Source of the DNA: Bacteroidaceae bacterium
GTDB lineage: Bacteria > Bacteroidota > Bacteroidia > Bacteroidales > Bacteroidaceae
Assembly (NCBI GenBank): GCA_016291905.1
Contig: JAEEZS010000057.1
Coordinates: 1-64,000 of the forward strand
Direction: 5' to 3'
Length of the DNA: 64,000 nucleotides
This document shows positions 25,110-33,046 of the stretch, one piece after another. The notes beneath the pieces were generated by a model that searched no databases, had not been told where the DNA came from, and saw nothing but the letters and a program-made list of their open reading frames with translations. How positions within the stretch are numbered: position 1 is the first letter of the stretch; the number at the start of each line of letters is the position of its first letter. A program made the position numbers and the translations under genes.

Positions 25110-28013
25110 TTAATATCCGAAGATTTCCTCGGTGGTGAGTCGGACGATGCGACCCCAGCGGGCAAGGGATTCCATGTCGAGCTGGCTTTCGTCGCCCAGC
25201 ACGCAGGTGTGGTAGTTACGGCCCTTGATGTTCTGCTGCTGATAGTGGGTGATGTCGTCAAGCGTCATGTCCTGCACCTTGTTGAAGACGTCGCGGCGGA
25301 TGTCGGTGTCGAGGCCGAGGTCTTGTAGGCTCTGCCAGTAGCGGAGCAGGTTCTGGCCCGTGTAGCGCTGGGTGCGCAGCTGCGCCAGCAGTCCCTCCTT
25401 GGCAATGGCAAAGGCAGCCTCGGAGGCGGGCATGTTGTCCGTGATTTCCTCGAAGTGGGTGAGGGCGTCAATCATCTTGTCGTTCTGGGTGATGATGTAG
25501 CGGCCGAAGTACTCCGTTTCGTCGGCTTCGGAGGGCTCAGCGTCGTAGGCAGAGGCGCTGTAAGCCAATCCGCGGGCTTCGCGCATCTCCTGGAAGACGA
25601 TGCCGTTCATGCCGCTGCCGAAGTACTCGTTGAAGAGCTCCACGGTGGGGTGCTTGGCCAAATCGAAGGGCTTGCCCATGTCCGTGATGCCATAGAGATA
25701 GATGTTGTTTGCCACGAAGGGGGCGATGTAAACCACGTTCTCGTCCGTCTTCTGGTAGGGTGCGGGAGCGTTGGCGGGGACGTCAGCGGTGCCGGCGTGG
25801 TGGCAGGCAGCGATTTGCTTGAAAGCCTCGTCGGAAGTGGCGGGGCCGTAGTAAACGACGTGGTGCTTCATGCCGGCAAGGGCACGCAGACGGCCGGTGA
25901 GCTCACTGCCGTCGAGCGCCATCACCTCCTCGTTGGAAAGGGTGCGGGTGGCGGGGCTGCCGGGGCCATAGAGCACATACTGGCGAAGGGCGTTGAAGTT
26001 GGCGCGCTGGTTGGTCTTGTTGACCATACGGCTACGAATCATGTCGGCTTTATAAGAAGCGAGGACGGCCTCGTCGGGCTGCATGTCGGCCACGAAATGT
26101 TCCACGAGCTCAAGCGCCTGAGGCATGTATTCCTGCAGGCCGCTGATGGAGAGGGTGGTGCGGCGGTCGGCCACGCGGAACGACATGCTGCAAGCGATGT
26201 TGTAGAGCGCCTGCTTCAGCTCGGCAGCCGTCATGTCGGAAGTGCCCAGGTAGTCGGCATAGCCAGCGGCGGTGACCAGCAGCGGGTCGGCAAAGTCGCC
26301 AAACTCCCAGATGTACTGCACGTTGAAGATGTCATTCACCTCGTTTTTCTTATAGAGGGCTTCCATGCCGTCCACCTTGCCGTGTGTCAGTTCCTTCGAG
26401 AAATCCACGAAGACGGGCTCGATGGGGGCGACGGTGCTCTGCTGCACCTCGGCCAGGAAGGCGCTGACGGTGTCGCGGTTGGTGTAGATGGGGGTGATGG
26501 CTGGCTTTTCGATGGTCTTGCGGTCGGTGTCGACACCCTGCAGCTTGTAGACGAGGGTGTAGGCCTCGGGCTTCAGGTAGCGGGCAGCGAAGGCCATGAC
26601 GTCGTCCTTCGTGTAGGCGGCCATGCGGTCGTAGTAGCTGACGACGTCGCTCCACTCCTGTCCGTTGACGAAGGCATCGACGAGCTGACTGACACGGCTG
26701 CGGTTCTGCTCCAGTCCGCGCTGCTGCTCCAGCTTCTTGTTGGCAGCGATAGCGTGGAGCAGGGTCTCGTCAAAGTCGCCCTTGCGTAACTTCTCCACCT
26801 CGCCCAGCAGCAGGTCGCGTGCTTCGTCAAGCGTCTGACCCTCTTTGGGATAGGCAATCAGCAGGAAGACCGAGTAGTCGCTCAGCTGGTAGGGGAAGCA
26901 CTGGGCGGCCAGCACCTTCTGCTCCTGCATAAGGTCCAGGTCGATGAGGCCAGCCTGGCCGTTGTAGAGCAGGTCACCCAGCAGTTCCACCATGGGGGCG
27001 TCCTTGTCGCCGCCGCCGGGCATGCGCCAGCCCAGCCAGACGTTCTCGGCCTGCTGTCCCACCACGGTCTTCACCACGGGGGCGCTGATCTCTTTCTCGG
27101 GGGCGAAGGTGGGACGGACGATGTGGTCGTTAGGCTGCATGTCGCCGAAGTAGCGGTCGATGATACGGATGGTCTTGTCGGGGTCGAAGTCGCCGCTCAT
27201 GCAGATGGCGATGTTGTTGGGCACGTACCAGTTGTCGAAGTGGTTCTTGATGTTGACGATGCTGGGGTTCTTCAGGTGGTCCTGCGTGCCGATGACGCTC
27301 TGCTTGCCGTAGGGGTGATTGCGGAAGAGTCCGGCGAAGAGGCTGTCGATGACCTTTTCCTGGTCGTCGGTCATGCTGATGTTCTTCTCCTCATACACAG
27401 CCTCGAGCTCGGTGTGGAAGCCGCGGATGACCATGTTCTTGAAGCGGTCGCTCTGCACCTTGGCCCAGTTCTCAATCTGGTTCGAGGGGATGTCCTCGGT
27501 GTAGCAGGTGACGTCGTACGAGGTGTAGGCGTTGGTGCCTTCGGCGCCGATGGCGGCCATCAGCTTGTCGTACTCGTTGGGGATGGCAATTTTGCTGGCC
27601 TCATAGCTGATGCTGTCAATCTGGTGATAGATGGCGCGGCGCTGCTCGGGGTCGGTGGTCTTACGATAGACCTCGTAAAGGTCGGTAATCTGGTCCAGCA
27701 TGGGGCGCTCGGCATCGATGTTCTGTGTGCCGAAGTGGGTGGTGCCCTTGAACATCAGATGCTCCAGATAGTGGCTCAGGCCGGTGGTCTCGGCAGGGTC
27801 GTTCTTGCCGCCCACGCGCACGGGGATGTGGGCCTGGATGCGCGGAGCCTCCTTATTGACGGTCAGATAGACCTTCAGGCCATTGTCGAGGGTGTAGATG
27901 CGGGTTTTCATCGGGTCGCCCGCCACGGTGTCGTAGGAATACTTCTTCCCACACGATGCCACCGCCAGCACTCCGGCCAGCAGCAGCGCAAAACGCATAA
28001 GATTTTTTTTCAT
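25110..28013 (-). CDS. M16 family zinc peptidase lipoprotein (pitrilysin-like)
   Basis: A 967-residue protein with a lipoprotein signal (lipobox VASC, Cys21). The inverted zinc motif HxxEH is present as HYLEHLMFKGT (His81, Glu84, His85), with the distal Glu in ELEAVYEEKN. The protein carries two pairs of M16 domains, as in full-length pitrilysin; the C-terminal half lacks the motif, as is usual. Probably a periplasmic peptidase degrading small peptides. A lone gene; the region ahead of the ATG contains a 7-nt array shared with the end of the Nudix gene. Confidence 0.92.
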   Translation of the reverse strand: MKKNLMRFALLLAGVLAVASCGKKYSYDTVAGDPMKTRIYTLDNGLKVYLTVNKEAPRIQAHIPVRVGGKNDPAETTGLSHYLEHLMFKGTTHFGTQNIDAERPMLDQITDLYEVYRKTTDPEQRRAIYHQIDSISYEASKIAIPNEYDKLMAAIGAEGTNAYTSYDVTCYTEDIPSNQIENWAKVQSDRFKNMVIRGFHTELEAVYEEKNISMTDDQEKVIDSLFAGLFRNHPYGKQSVIGTQDHLKNPSIVNIKNHFDNWYVPNNIAICMSGDFDPDKTIRIIDRYFGDMQPNDHIVRPTFAPEKEISAPVVKTVVGQQAENVWLGWRMPGGGDKDAPMVELLGDLLYNGQAGLIDLDLMQEQKVLAAQCFPYQLSDYSVFLLIAYPKEGQTLDEARDLLLGEVEKLRKGDFDETLLHAIAANKKLEQQRGLEQNRSRVSQLVDAFVNGQEWSDVVSYYDRMAAYTKDDVMAFAARYLKPEAYTLVYKLQGVDTDRKTIEKPAITPIYTNRDTVSAFLAEVQQSTVAPIEPVFVDFSKELTHGKVDGMEALYKKNEVNDIFNVQYIWEFGDFADPLLVTAAGYADYLGTSDMTAAELKQALYNIACSMSFRVADRRTTLSISGLQEYMPQALELVEHFVADMQPDEAVLASYKADMIRSRMVNKTNQRANFNALRQYVLYGPGSPATRTLSNEEVMALDGSELTGRLRALAGMKHHVVYYGPATSDEAFKQIAACHHAGTADVPANAPAPYQKTDENVVYIAPFVANNIYLYGITDMGKPFDLAKHPTVELFNEYFGSGMNGIVFQEMREARGLAYSASAYDAEPSEADETEYFGRYIITQNDKMIDALTHFEEITDNMPASEAAFAIAKEGLLAQLRTQRYTGQNLLRYWQSLQDLGLDTDIRRDVFNKVQDMTLDDITHYQQQNIKGRNYHTCVLGDESQLDMESLARWGRIVRLTTEEIFGY

Positions 28014-28041
28014 TGTTTTTTTATTGTGAAATATAAATTAT

Positions 28042-28085
28042 TAATCCTCAATCTTCAATCCTCAATCCTCAATCTTCAATCTCCC
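28042..28085. repeat. 7-nt periodic repeat (TCAATCY-like)
   Basis: TTAATCC, TCAATCT, TCAATCC, TCAATCC, TCAATCT, TCAATCT run from the M16 leader into the last codons of the Nudix gene. Nearly the same sequence lies in frame inside the genes at 35093-35188 and 42917-42955, where it is read from the minus strand. Confidence 0.8.
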
Positions 28086-28618
28086 TTCAAGAACTTCTCC
28101 ACCGCCCGTGCAATGGAGCGGAGGCCGAAGTCGGCGGGACGGACATCGCTCAGTGGTATCCAGCGTATGGCCTCCACGTCATCGTTCGCCTTGGGGGAAG
28201 TCCCCTCGGGTAGCGTGCAGCGGAAGAAACAGTCGGTCGTAGGCACCACCACGTCGCCCCACGCATAGCGGTTGGGGAGGGAAAAGAGGTAGCCGACGGT
28301 GGCCGGCGCGCAGCCCAGCTCCTCCGTCAGTTCGCGCTGGAGAGCCTGCTCGAGTGTCTCGTCAGGGTCGACGAATCCTCCGGGGAGGTCCAGCGTGCCC
28401 CGTGCGGGCTCCTTCGCCCGACGGCAGACCAGCAGCTCACCCTTGTCGTTGACGATGAATGCCGCTACGGCAGCTGAGGCGTTCTGCCAGAGTTCAAAAC
28501 CGCAGTCGGCACAACGGCGCGAGCGCTCACCGCTCACGGCAAACCGCCGGCTGCCGCACAGCGGGCAGAAACGATAGGGCGTCAGGAAATAAAAGGATTC
28601 GTCAGCCAACGGGAACAA
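28076..28618 (-). CDS. Nudix hydrolase with N-terminal zinc ribbon
   Basis: About 180 residues. A CPLCGS...CADCGF zinc ribbon (about 16-40) is followed by a Nudix domain with the box GGFVDPDETLEQALQRELTEELG (broken here as GGFVDPDETLEQA then LQRELTEELG). Members hydrolyse nucleoside diphosphate derivatives; substrate unknown. No ATG occurs in frame between tRNA-Arg and the zinc ribbon. The frame runs on into the tRNA, so a TTG at 28618 (or 28609) is proposed as the start. The gene is probably cotranscribed with tRNA-Arg from its promoter. Start confidence is low; the family call is firm. Confidence 0.85.
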   Translation of the reverse strand: MFPLADESFYFLTPYRFCPLCGSRRFAVSGERSRRCADCGFELWQNASAAVAAFIVNDKGELLVCRRAKEPARGTLDLPGGFVDPDETLEQALQRELTEELGCAPATVGYLFSLPNRYAWGDVVVPTTDCFFRCTLPEGTSPKANDDVEAIRWIPLSDVRPADFGLRSIARAVEKFLKGD

Positions 28619-28630
28619 GTCTTGATTCTT

Positions 28631-28657
28631 AATTATGAACTGTAAACTATGAACTAA
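28631..28657. repeat. Short 7-nt periodic spacer word
   Basis: TTATGAA, CTGTAAA, CTATGAA, CTAACCT lies between tRNA-Arg and the Nudix coding region. It occupies the place where a start codon and ribosome-binding site would be expected. Confidence 0.5.
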
Positions 28658-28663
28658 CCTTCG

Positions 28664-28735
28664 TAGCTCCACCGGGAATCGAACCCGGATCAAAGGTTTA
28701 GGAAACCTCCGTTCTATCCATTGAACTATAGAGCC
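28664..28735 (-). tRNA. tRNA-Arg (CCT)
   Basis: The reverse strand gives a 72-nt cloverleaf: acceptor GGCTCTA/TGGAGCT (with G-T wobbles) and discriminator A, D arm GTTC/GAAC, anticodon loop TTCCTAA giving CCT, T arm CCGGG-TTCGATT-CCCGG. CCA is not encoded. It reads AGG. Confidence 0.92.
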
Positions 28736-28748
28736 CACGCGAAATCGG

Positions 28749-28840
28749 CGACAAAGATAGTGACAAAAATGCGATTAAGCGAGAGTAAATGAAAAAAATT
28801 TTTTTCGGTTTGCCGAGCGTGAGCATTTTAGGCCGAAGGT
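28749..28840 (-). repeat. Dispersed promoter repeat, copy 1
   Basis: Positions 28749-28785 are identical to 35751-35787 (37 nt). A second block (TTTGCCGAGCGTGAGCATTTTAG, written TTTGCCGAGCG then TGAGCATTTTAG) is shared, and the AT-rich middle differs slightly. Read on the minus strand it ends in TATCTTTG at 28759-28752, the -7 box of tRNA-Arg. Confidence 0.85.
28752..28759 (-). promoter_or_regulatory. tRNA-Arg -7 box
   Basis: TATCTTTG on the minus strand, 16 nt upstream of the tRNA 5' end, inside the dispersed repeat. Confidence 0.75.
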
Positions 28841-28873
28841 AAATTTGTTGGTACTTTGCAAATTAACACTTAG

Positions 28874-28936
28874 AAGGGGGCGTCGCCAGCACGAAAGGGG
28901 GCGTCGCCAGCGCGACAGGGGGCGTGGGAAAAATGG
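28874..28936. repeat. 21-nt tandem repeat
   Basis: Units at 28874 and 28895 differ by one base in 21 (AAGGGGGCGTCGCCAGC then A/GCGA). A third at 28916 keeps CAGGGGGCGT and then diverges. It is followed by CAAAGTACC repeats and the palindrome GTACCATGGTAC. No gene covers it. Confidence 0.75.
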
Positions 28937-29076
28937 TATCAAAGTACCAAAGTACCATGGTACCATTTCCTCGCGCGACGCGTGGAGGTATATCTTATGT
29001 AGTAGATATTATCCCCCTGGCAGTTCTCAAAGGGAAACGGATGGATAGCTTAGGTCGTTTATTCGGGGCGGATGCT

Positions 29077-29106
29077 TGTGTGAGTAAGAAGGTTTTCGTA
29101 CCTTTG
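29077..29106 (+). promoter_or_regulatory. Promoter of the DUF3667-like gene
   Basis: TTG at 29077-29079 and TACCTTTG at 29099-29106, with the ATG 35 nt further downstream. Confidence 0.65.
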
Positions 29107-29141
29107 CAGCGCGATTGTCAATAGAGAAACAAGAACACGCT

Positions 29142-30083
29142 ATGAGTCTTTCTGACTGGATTCGGCCCAGACGGCGGTTGTGGGCCATCTACAACGAACT
29201 GGGCTACATTCCCTGGCGTAAACCGCGCAAGCCGCGTAAGCCCCGCCGCCAGCGTCGCGGGGTGTACATCGGCACGCGTGAGGCCATCCCCTTCATGAAC
29301 GACGATGCCAAGCGTACGTTCTCGCATCTGCTGCTACGCCCCGGCTACATGATGCGCGACTATATCCTGCGTGGCCATCACGAGCGGTATTTGGCTCCTT
29401 TCACGGCCCTGCTGGTGTTCTACTCGCTGTTTACACTCATCGTGGCCGTCGTCCAGCCGGGCGAAAAGAGCCGTTTTGCCGACGAGATGCTGCGCAGCCT
29501 TCAGGATGTCACGATTGTGACCGACAGCACGGCAACCGACAGCACGAACGTCCTTTCTATAAAGGTTAATGGACAGGAACCGAACGTTAAACTCAGGCGT
29601 GTGGCTGAATCTATCCTCGGGACGGTGCGTGAGGCCATTCTGCTGACGCGCCTGGACTTGCATCCGGAGGCAGCAGACACGCCGTGGAAGGAATCTCTCG
29701 CCGCCATCGAGGGTGACCTTCGCAGCAAGGGTATCCCGCTGTTCCTCGGCAATTTCCTGCTGTTGTGGATGTCGATGGCCATTCTGCTGCGCCGGCATGG
29801 TATCAGCGTTTCGGGCGCGGCGGCGGCATCGGGCTTTGTCCTGTGTCAGTACTGCATCTTCATGTTCCTTGCGCTGCTGCTTTCGATGGGACGAAACACC
29901 GACCTGGGACTGCTGCTGGTGGCCGTCCTGCTGTTCATCGACTATCGCCAGCTGCTGGGTATCGCAAACAAGCCGGCTCTCTGGCTCACCATTAGGACAG
30001 GACTTTTATACCTGATTTTCCTGATACTGTTTTACTCCCTGATAGGGGGCGGACTTGTCGTCTATGCCTTGTACCGTATGTGA
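29142..30083 (+). CDS. DUF3667-like membrane protein
   Basis: A 313-residue protein. A very basic cytoplasmic N-terminus (PRKPRKPRRQRR near 30-41) precedes the DUF3667 core (about 45-105: MNDDAKRTFSHLLLRPGYMM, RDYILRGHHERYLAPFTALL). About four TM segments follow, with a periplasmic loop (about 110-210). The N-terminal Cys zinc ribbon seen in many family members is missing. The upstream ATG at 29115 sits close to the -7 box and gives a poorer N-terminus, so MSLSDW at 29142 is chosen. Role unknown. Confidence 0.7.
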   Translation: MSLSDWIRPRRRLWAIYNELGYIPWRKPRKPRKPRRQRRGVYIGTREAIPFMNDDAKRTFSHLLLRPGYMMRDYILRGHHERYLAPFTALLVFYSLFTLIVAVVQPGEKSRFADEMLRSLQDVTIVTDSTATDSTNVLSIKVNGQEPNVKLRRVAESILGTVREAILLTRLDLHPEAADTPWKESLAAIEGDLRSKGIPLFLGNFLLLWMSMAILLRRHGISVSGAAAASGFVLCQYCIFMFLALLLSMGRNTDLGLLLVAVLLFIDYRQLLGIANKPALWLTIRTGLLYLIFLILFYSLIGGGLVVYALYRM

Positions 30084-30213
30084 GTCCTCTCTGCTCCCAA
30101 GCTGTGCGGCCTTTTTTAAATAAACGTTAAAAAGAGCAGGGCGGGCTAAACGAAACGGACTCTCTGACGTCAAAACTAAACTAATTTTAAGGAAAAAAAG
30201 GTAATTTAGCAGT

Positions 30214-32766
30214 ATGAAGCGATTAGTCTGGCTGGCCGTCATCGCAATGTGTCTTCAACAGGCCGTGTGGGCTCAGGGCACCGTGAAAGGTAAAGTGATT
30301 GATTCAGAAACAAAGGAGGAACTCAGTTTTGTCAACATCGCCGTCAGCCCCAAGGGCAGCACGGAGATTGCCGGCGGCGTAGCTACGGACTTGTCGGGCA
30401 ACTTCGTGGTGGAAGGGCTGAAGTTCGGTTCCTACACGCTGACGGTGTCGTTCGTGGGCTACAAGAGCGCCACGCGTGAGTTCAGCGTCAGCCGCACCAG
30501 CCCCGTGGCGCAGCTGCGTCCCATCCAGCTGAGCGAGGACGCCCAGGCGCTAAAGGAGGTGGAGATCACGGGCATCCGCTCGCAGATGAAGTTTGAGATT
30601 GACAAGAAGGTGTTCAACGTCGACCAGGCCATTGCCGCTGCGGGCGGCTCGGCCTCGGAGTTGCTGGAGAACATCCCCTCCGTGGAGGTGGACAATGAGG
30701 GCACCGTCAGCCTGCGCGGCTCGGAGAACGTCACCGTCTGGATCAACGGTAAGGCGCAAGGCCTGAACAGCGACAACCAGGGCTCCATCCTCGACCAGAT
30801 TCCCGCCGAGAGCATCGAGCGCATCGAGGTCATTACCAACCCATCGGCCAAGTACAGCCCCGAGGGCACCGTGGGCATCATCAACATCGTGCTGAAGCGC
30901 GACCGTAAGGCGGGCTACTACGGCAGCGTGCAGCTTGGCTCGGGCCTCATGTGGAGCGGCGACGACCTGGCCTGGGGCGGCGGACGAGTGGGCGGCAACG
31001 TCAACTACAGCAGCGGCATCCTGGATGCGTACATCCAGCTCAACGGCCGCAGCCACCGAAACATCGGCTACAACAACAGCTACCGCGAGAACCTCGACGA
31101 CAACGGTACGGCCTTCTCCTACCTCGACCAGACGGGGCGCAACCGCTCCACGGGTAACAACCTGTTCAGCCGTGCGGGCGTCACGTGGCATCCGACGGAG
31201 AACGACGATGTGTCGTTCGACTTCATGGGCATGAAGGGCGGACGCAGTGGCCAGAACACCATCGACTATGTCAGCCGCTACGGCACACGCGACAATCCTG
31301 CCGCCCTTGTGTATGACCGAGACCGCATCACGACGAGCGACGACAACTCCAACATGTTCAACTTCCAGGCCGGCTACAAGCACCTCTGGCGCACCGACCA
31401 CTTCATCGATTTCACCGTCAGCCGCGGACAATGGCAGAGCAGGAACCACAACACCTACGACCAGACAACCCTCTTCCCCGACCGCACCGTCACCTCGTAT
31501 CAGGACCAGAACTCGCACATCCTCAATAAGTACTGGGAGGCACAGGCCGACTATGAGAACAAGCTCACCGAGAACCGCAAGATTGAGGCCGGCTACAAGG
31601 GCAACTTCAACCGCGAGAACACGCCCGTCAGCACCTTCAGCGACGCCGCGCGGCAGCACGAGATATACAGCCTCTACAACCGCTTCATCTACAACACCAC
31701 CAACCAGGCCTTCTACGGCACCTACAGCGACAAGCTGTGGCAGAAGCTTGGCTACCAGATTGGCTTCCGCGGCGAGTGGTATCAGGTGAACGCCCATTCC
31801 GAGTCGAAAGACGCCGCGGGCAACCTCGTGCAGGGCGCACCGCTGACGAAGAACATCTTCCACCTCTTCCCCAGCGCCTTCCTCAGCTACCAGCTGCCGA
31901 ACGACAATGAGCTGCAAATCAACTACACCAACCGTGTGCGCCGCCCCTGGGGAGGTATGCTCAACGACTTTAAGAACATCACCGACTCCACCAACATCTC
32001 GTTCGGTAACCCCAACCTCAACCCCGAGTACAGCCAGTCGTTTGAGTTCAACTACATGAAGACGTGGGAGAACCACGTGCTCAGCGTCAGTAGCTACCTG
32101 CGCCACAGCGACGACATCATGCAGCGCATCAGCTACCTCGACAAAGGCATCATGTACTCCACCAGCGTCAACGTGGCTGCCTCCAACTCCGCCGGTGTGG
32201 AGATTGTGGGCAAGAACCGCTTCTGGAGTGCCCTCGACCTCACCACCACGCTCAATTTCTTCTACTATCAGCAGGACGGCTTCAACTACACCTATACCAA
32301 CCACGAGACGGGGCAGCAGTATGCCGTCAGCGGCGACCCCACCAGCAGTTTCTCATGGAACGTCCGCATGATTGCCAGCGTCAAGCTGCCGCAGAGCTGG
32401 AGCGGACAGCTCACGGGCATGTACCGCTCGGGCCGCGCCAACGCCCAGGGCTACAGCCAGGCGGGCTACGGCGTTGACCTCGGCGTCCGCAAGCAGTTTG
32501 CCAACAACAAGTGGAGCATTGCCGTCAACGCCCGCGACCTCCTCGACAGCCGCTCGTGGCGCAACAAGACGTGGGGCGACGGCTTCTACATGGAGAGCCT
32601 CGGACGCCGTGGCGGACGTCGCATCATGGCCACCTTCACCTATAACTTCGGCAACATGAAGGCGAAGAAGAAAGACCGCGGCGAGGGCGAAGGCGGTGAA
32701 GGCGAGGACGACAACAGCAACGATTCCGGCGGCGGCTTCGACGACGGCGGCTTTGGCAGCGATTAA
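30214..32766 (+). CDS. TonB-dependent receptor-like outer membrane protein
   Basis: An 850-residue outer-membrane protein. It has a signal peptide (about 1-20), a CarboxypepD_reg-like domain (about 22-105: GTVKGKVIDSETKEELSFVN), a plug-like domain (about 115-225: ASELLENIPSVEVDNEGTVS, IERIEVITNPSAKY) and a large beta-barrel of the OMP_b-brl_3 type. The last 30 residues form a Gly/Asp/Glu-rich tail (GEGEGGEGEDDNSNDSGGG) instead of the usual closing aromatic residue. There is no SusD partner next to it, so it is not a classical Sus pair. Cargo unknown. Confidence 0.88.
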   Translation: MKRLVWLAVIAMCLQQAVWAQGTVKGKVIDSETKEELSFVNIAVSPKGSTEIAGGVATDLSGNFVVEGLKFGSYTLTVSFVGYKSATREFSVSRTSPVAQLRPIQLSEDAQALKEVEITGIRSQMKFEIDKKVFNVDQAIAAAGGSASELLENIPSVEVDNEGTVSLRGSENVTVWINGKAQGLNSDNQGSILDQIPAESIERIEVITNPSAKYSPEGTVGIINIVLKRDRKAGYYGSVQLGSGLMWSGDDLAWGGGRVGGNVNYSSGILDAYIQLNGRSHRNIGYNNSYRENLDDNGTAFSYLDQTGRNRSTGNNLFSRAGVTWHPTENDDVSFDFMGMKGGRSGQNTIDYVSRYGTRDNPAALVYDRDRITTSDDNSNMFNFQAGYKHLWRTDHFIDFTVSRGQWQSRNHNTYDQTTLFPDRTVTSYQDQNSHILNKYWEAQADYENKLTENRKIEAGYKGNFNRENTPVSTFSDAARQHEIYSLYNRFIYNTTNQAFYGTYSDKLWQKLGYQIGFRGEWYQVNAHSESKDAAGNLVQGAPLTKNIFHLFPSAFLSYQLPNDNELQINYTNRVRRPWGGMLNDFKNITDSTNISFGNPNLNPEYSQSFEFNYMKTWENHVLSVSSYLRHSDDIMQRISYLDKGIMYSTSVNVAASNSAGVEIVGKNRFWSALDLTTTLNFFYYQQDGFNYTYTNHETGQQYAVSGDPTSSFSWNVRMIASVKLPQSWSGQLTGMYRSGRANAQGYSQAGYGVDLGVRKQFANNKWSIAVNARDLLDSRSWRNKTWGDGFYMESLGRRGGRRIMATFTYNFGNMKAKKKDRGEGEGGEGEDDNSNDSGGGFDDGGFGSD

Positions 32767-32838
32767 CGGACGAAGGCACAGCCAAATGCCGCAAAAGCGT
32801 CGGTTTTAGGCTTTCTCGCTCAGAATTTTTCAAATAAA

Positions 32839-32870
32839 TTTGGAAGTTCGCTCGCTTACTTGTACCTTTG
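32839..32870 (+). promoter_or_regulatory. tRNA-Gln promoter
   Basis: TTTG at 32839-32842, 20 nt, TACCTTTG at 32863-32870. The spacer again contains a TCGCTCG word, as in the duplicated promoters at 2.1 and 43.3 kb. Confidence 0.8.
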
Positions 32871-32943
32871 CAGCGCTTTTCCGATGATAAGTGGAAAAAC
32901 TCCTCTTTGTGAAAGGCCCGTTTTGAACGGTTGAGAGGCTGAT

Positions 32944-33014
32944 TGTCCTTTGGTGTAATGGCAGCACAACAGGTTTTGGTTCTGTTTGTAGAGGTTCGAA
33001 TCCTCTAAGGACAA
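32944..33014 (+). tRNA. tRNA-Gln (TTG)
   Basis: A 71-nt cloverleaf: acceptor TGTCCTT/AAGGACA with the weak first pair common in tRNA-Gln, D arm with TAATGGCA, anticodon loop TTTTGGT giving TTG, T arm GAGG-TTCGAAT-CCTC. CCA is not encoded. Confidence 0.93.
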
Positions 33015-33046
33015 CTCTCTTTTTTTCGTCTTCATCTTGCCGAAGT

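Noticed and set aside
30083..30213. Promoter for the TonB-type receptor
   Set aside because: GGTAATTTAG lies close to the ATG but departs from the consensus at a key position and lacks a -33 element.
30550..32304. 584-codon minus-strand ORF opposite the TonB-type receptor
   Set aside because: Antisense shadow; low-complexity Val/Ala/Glu composition.
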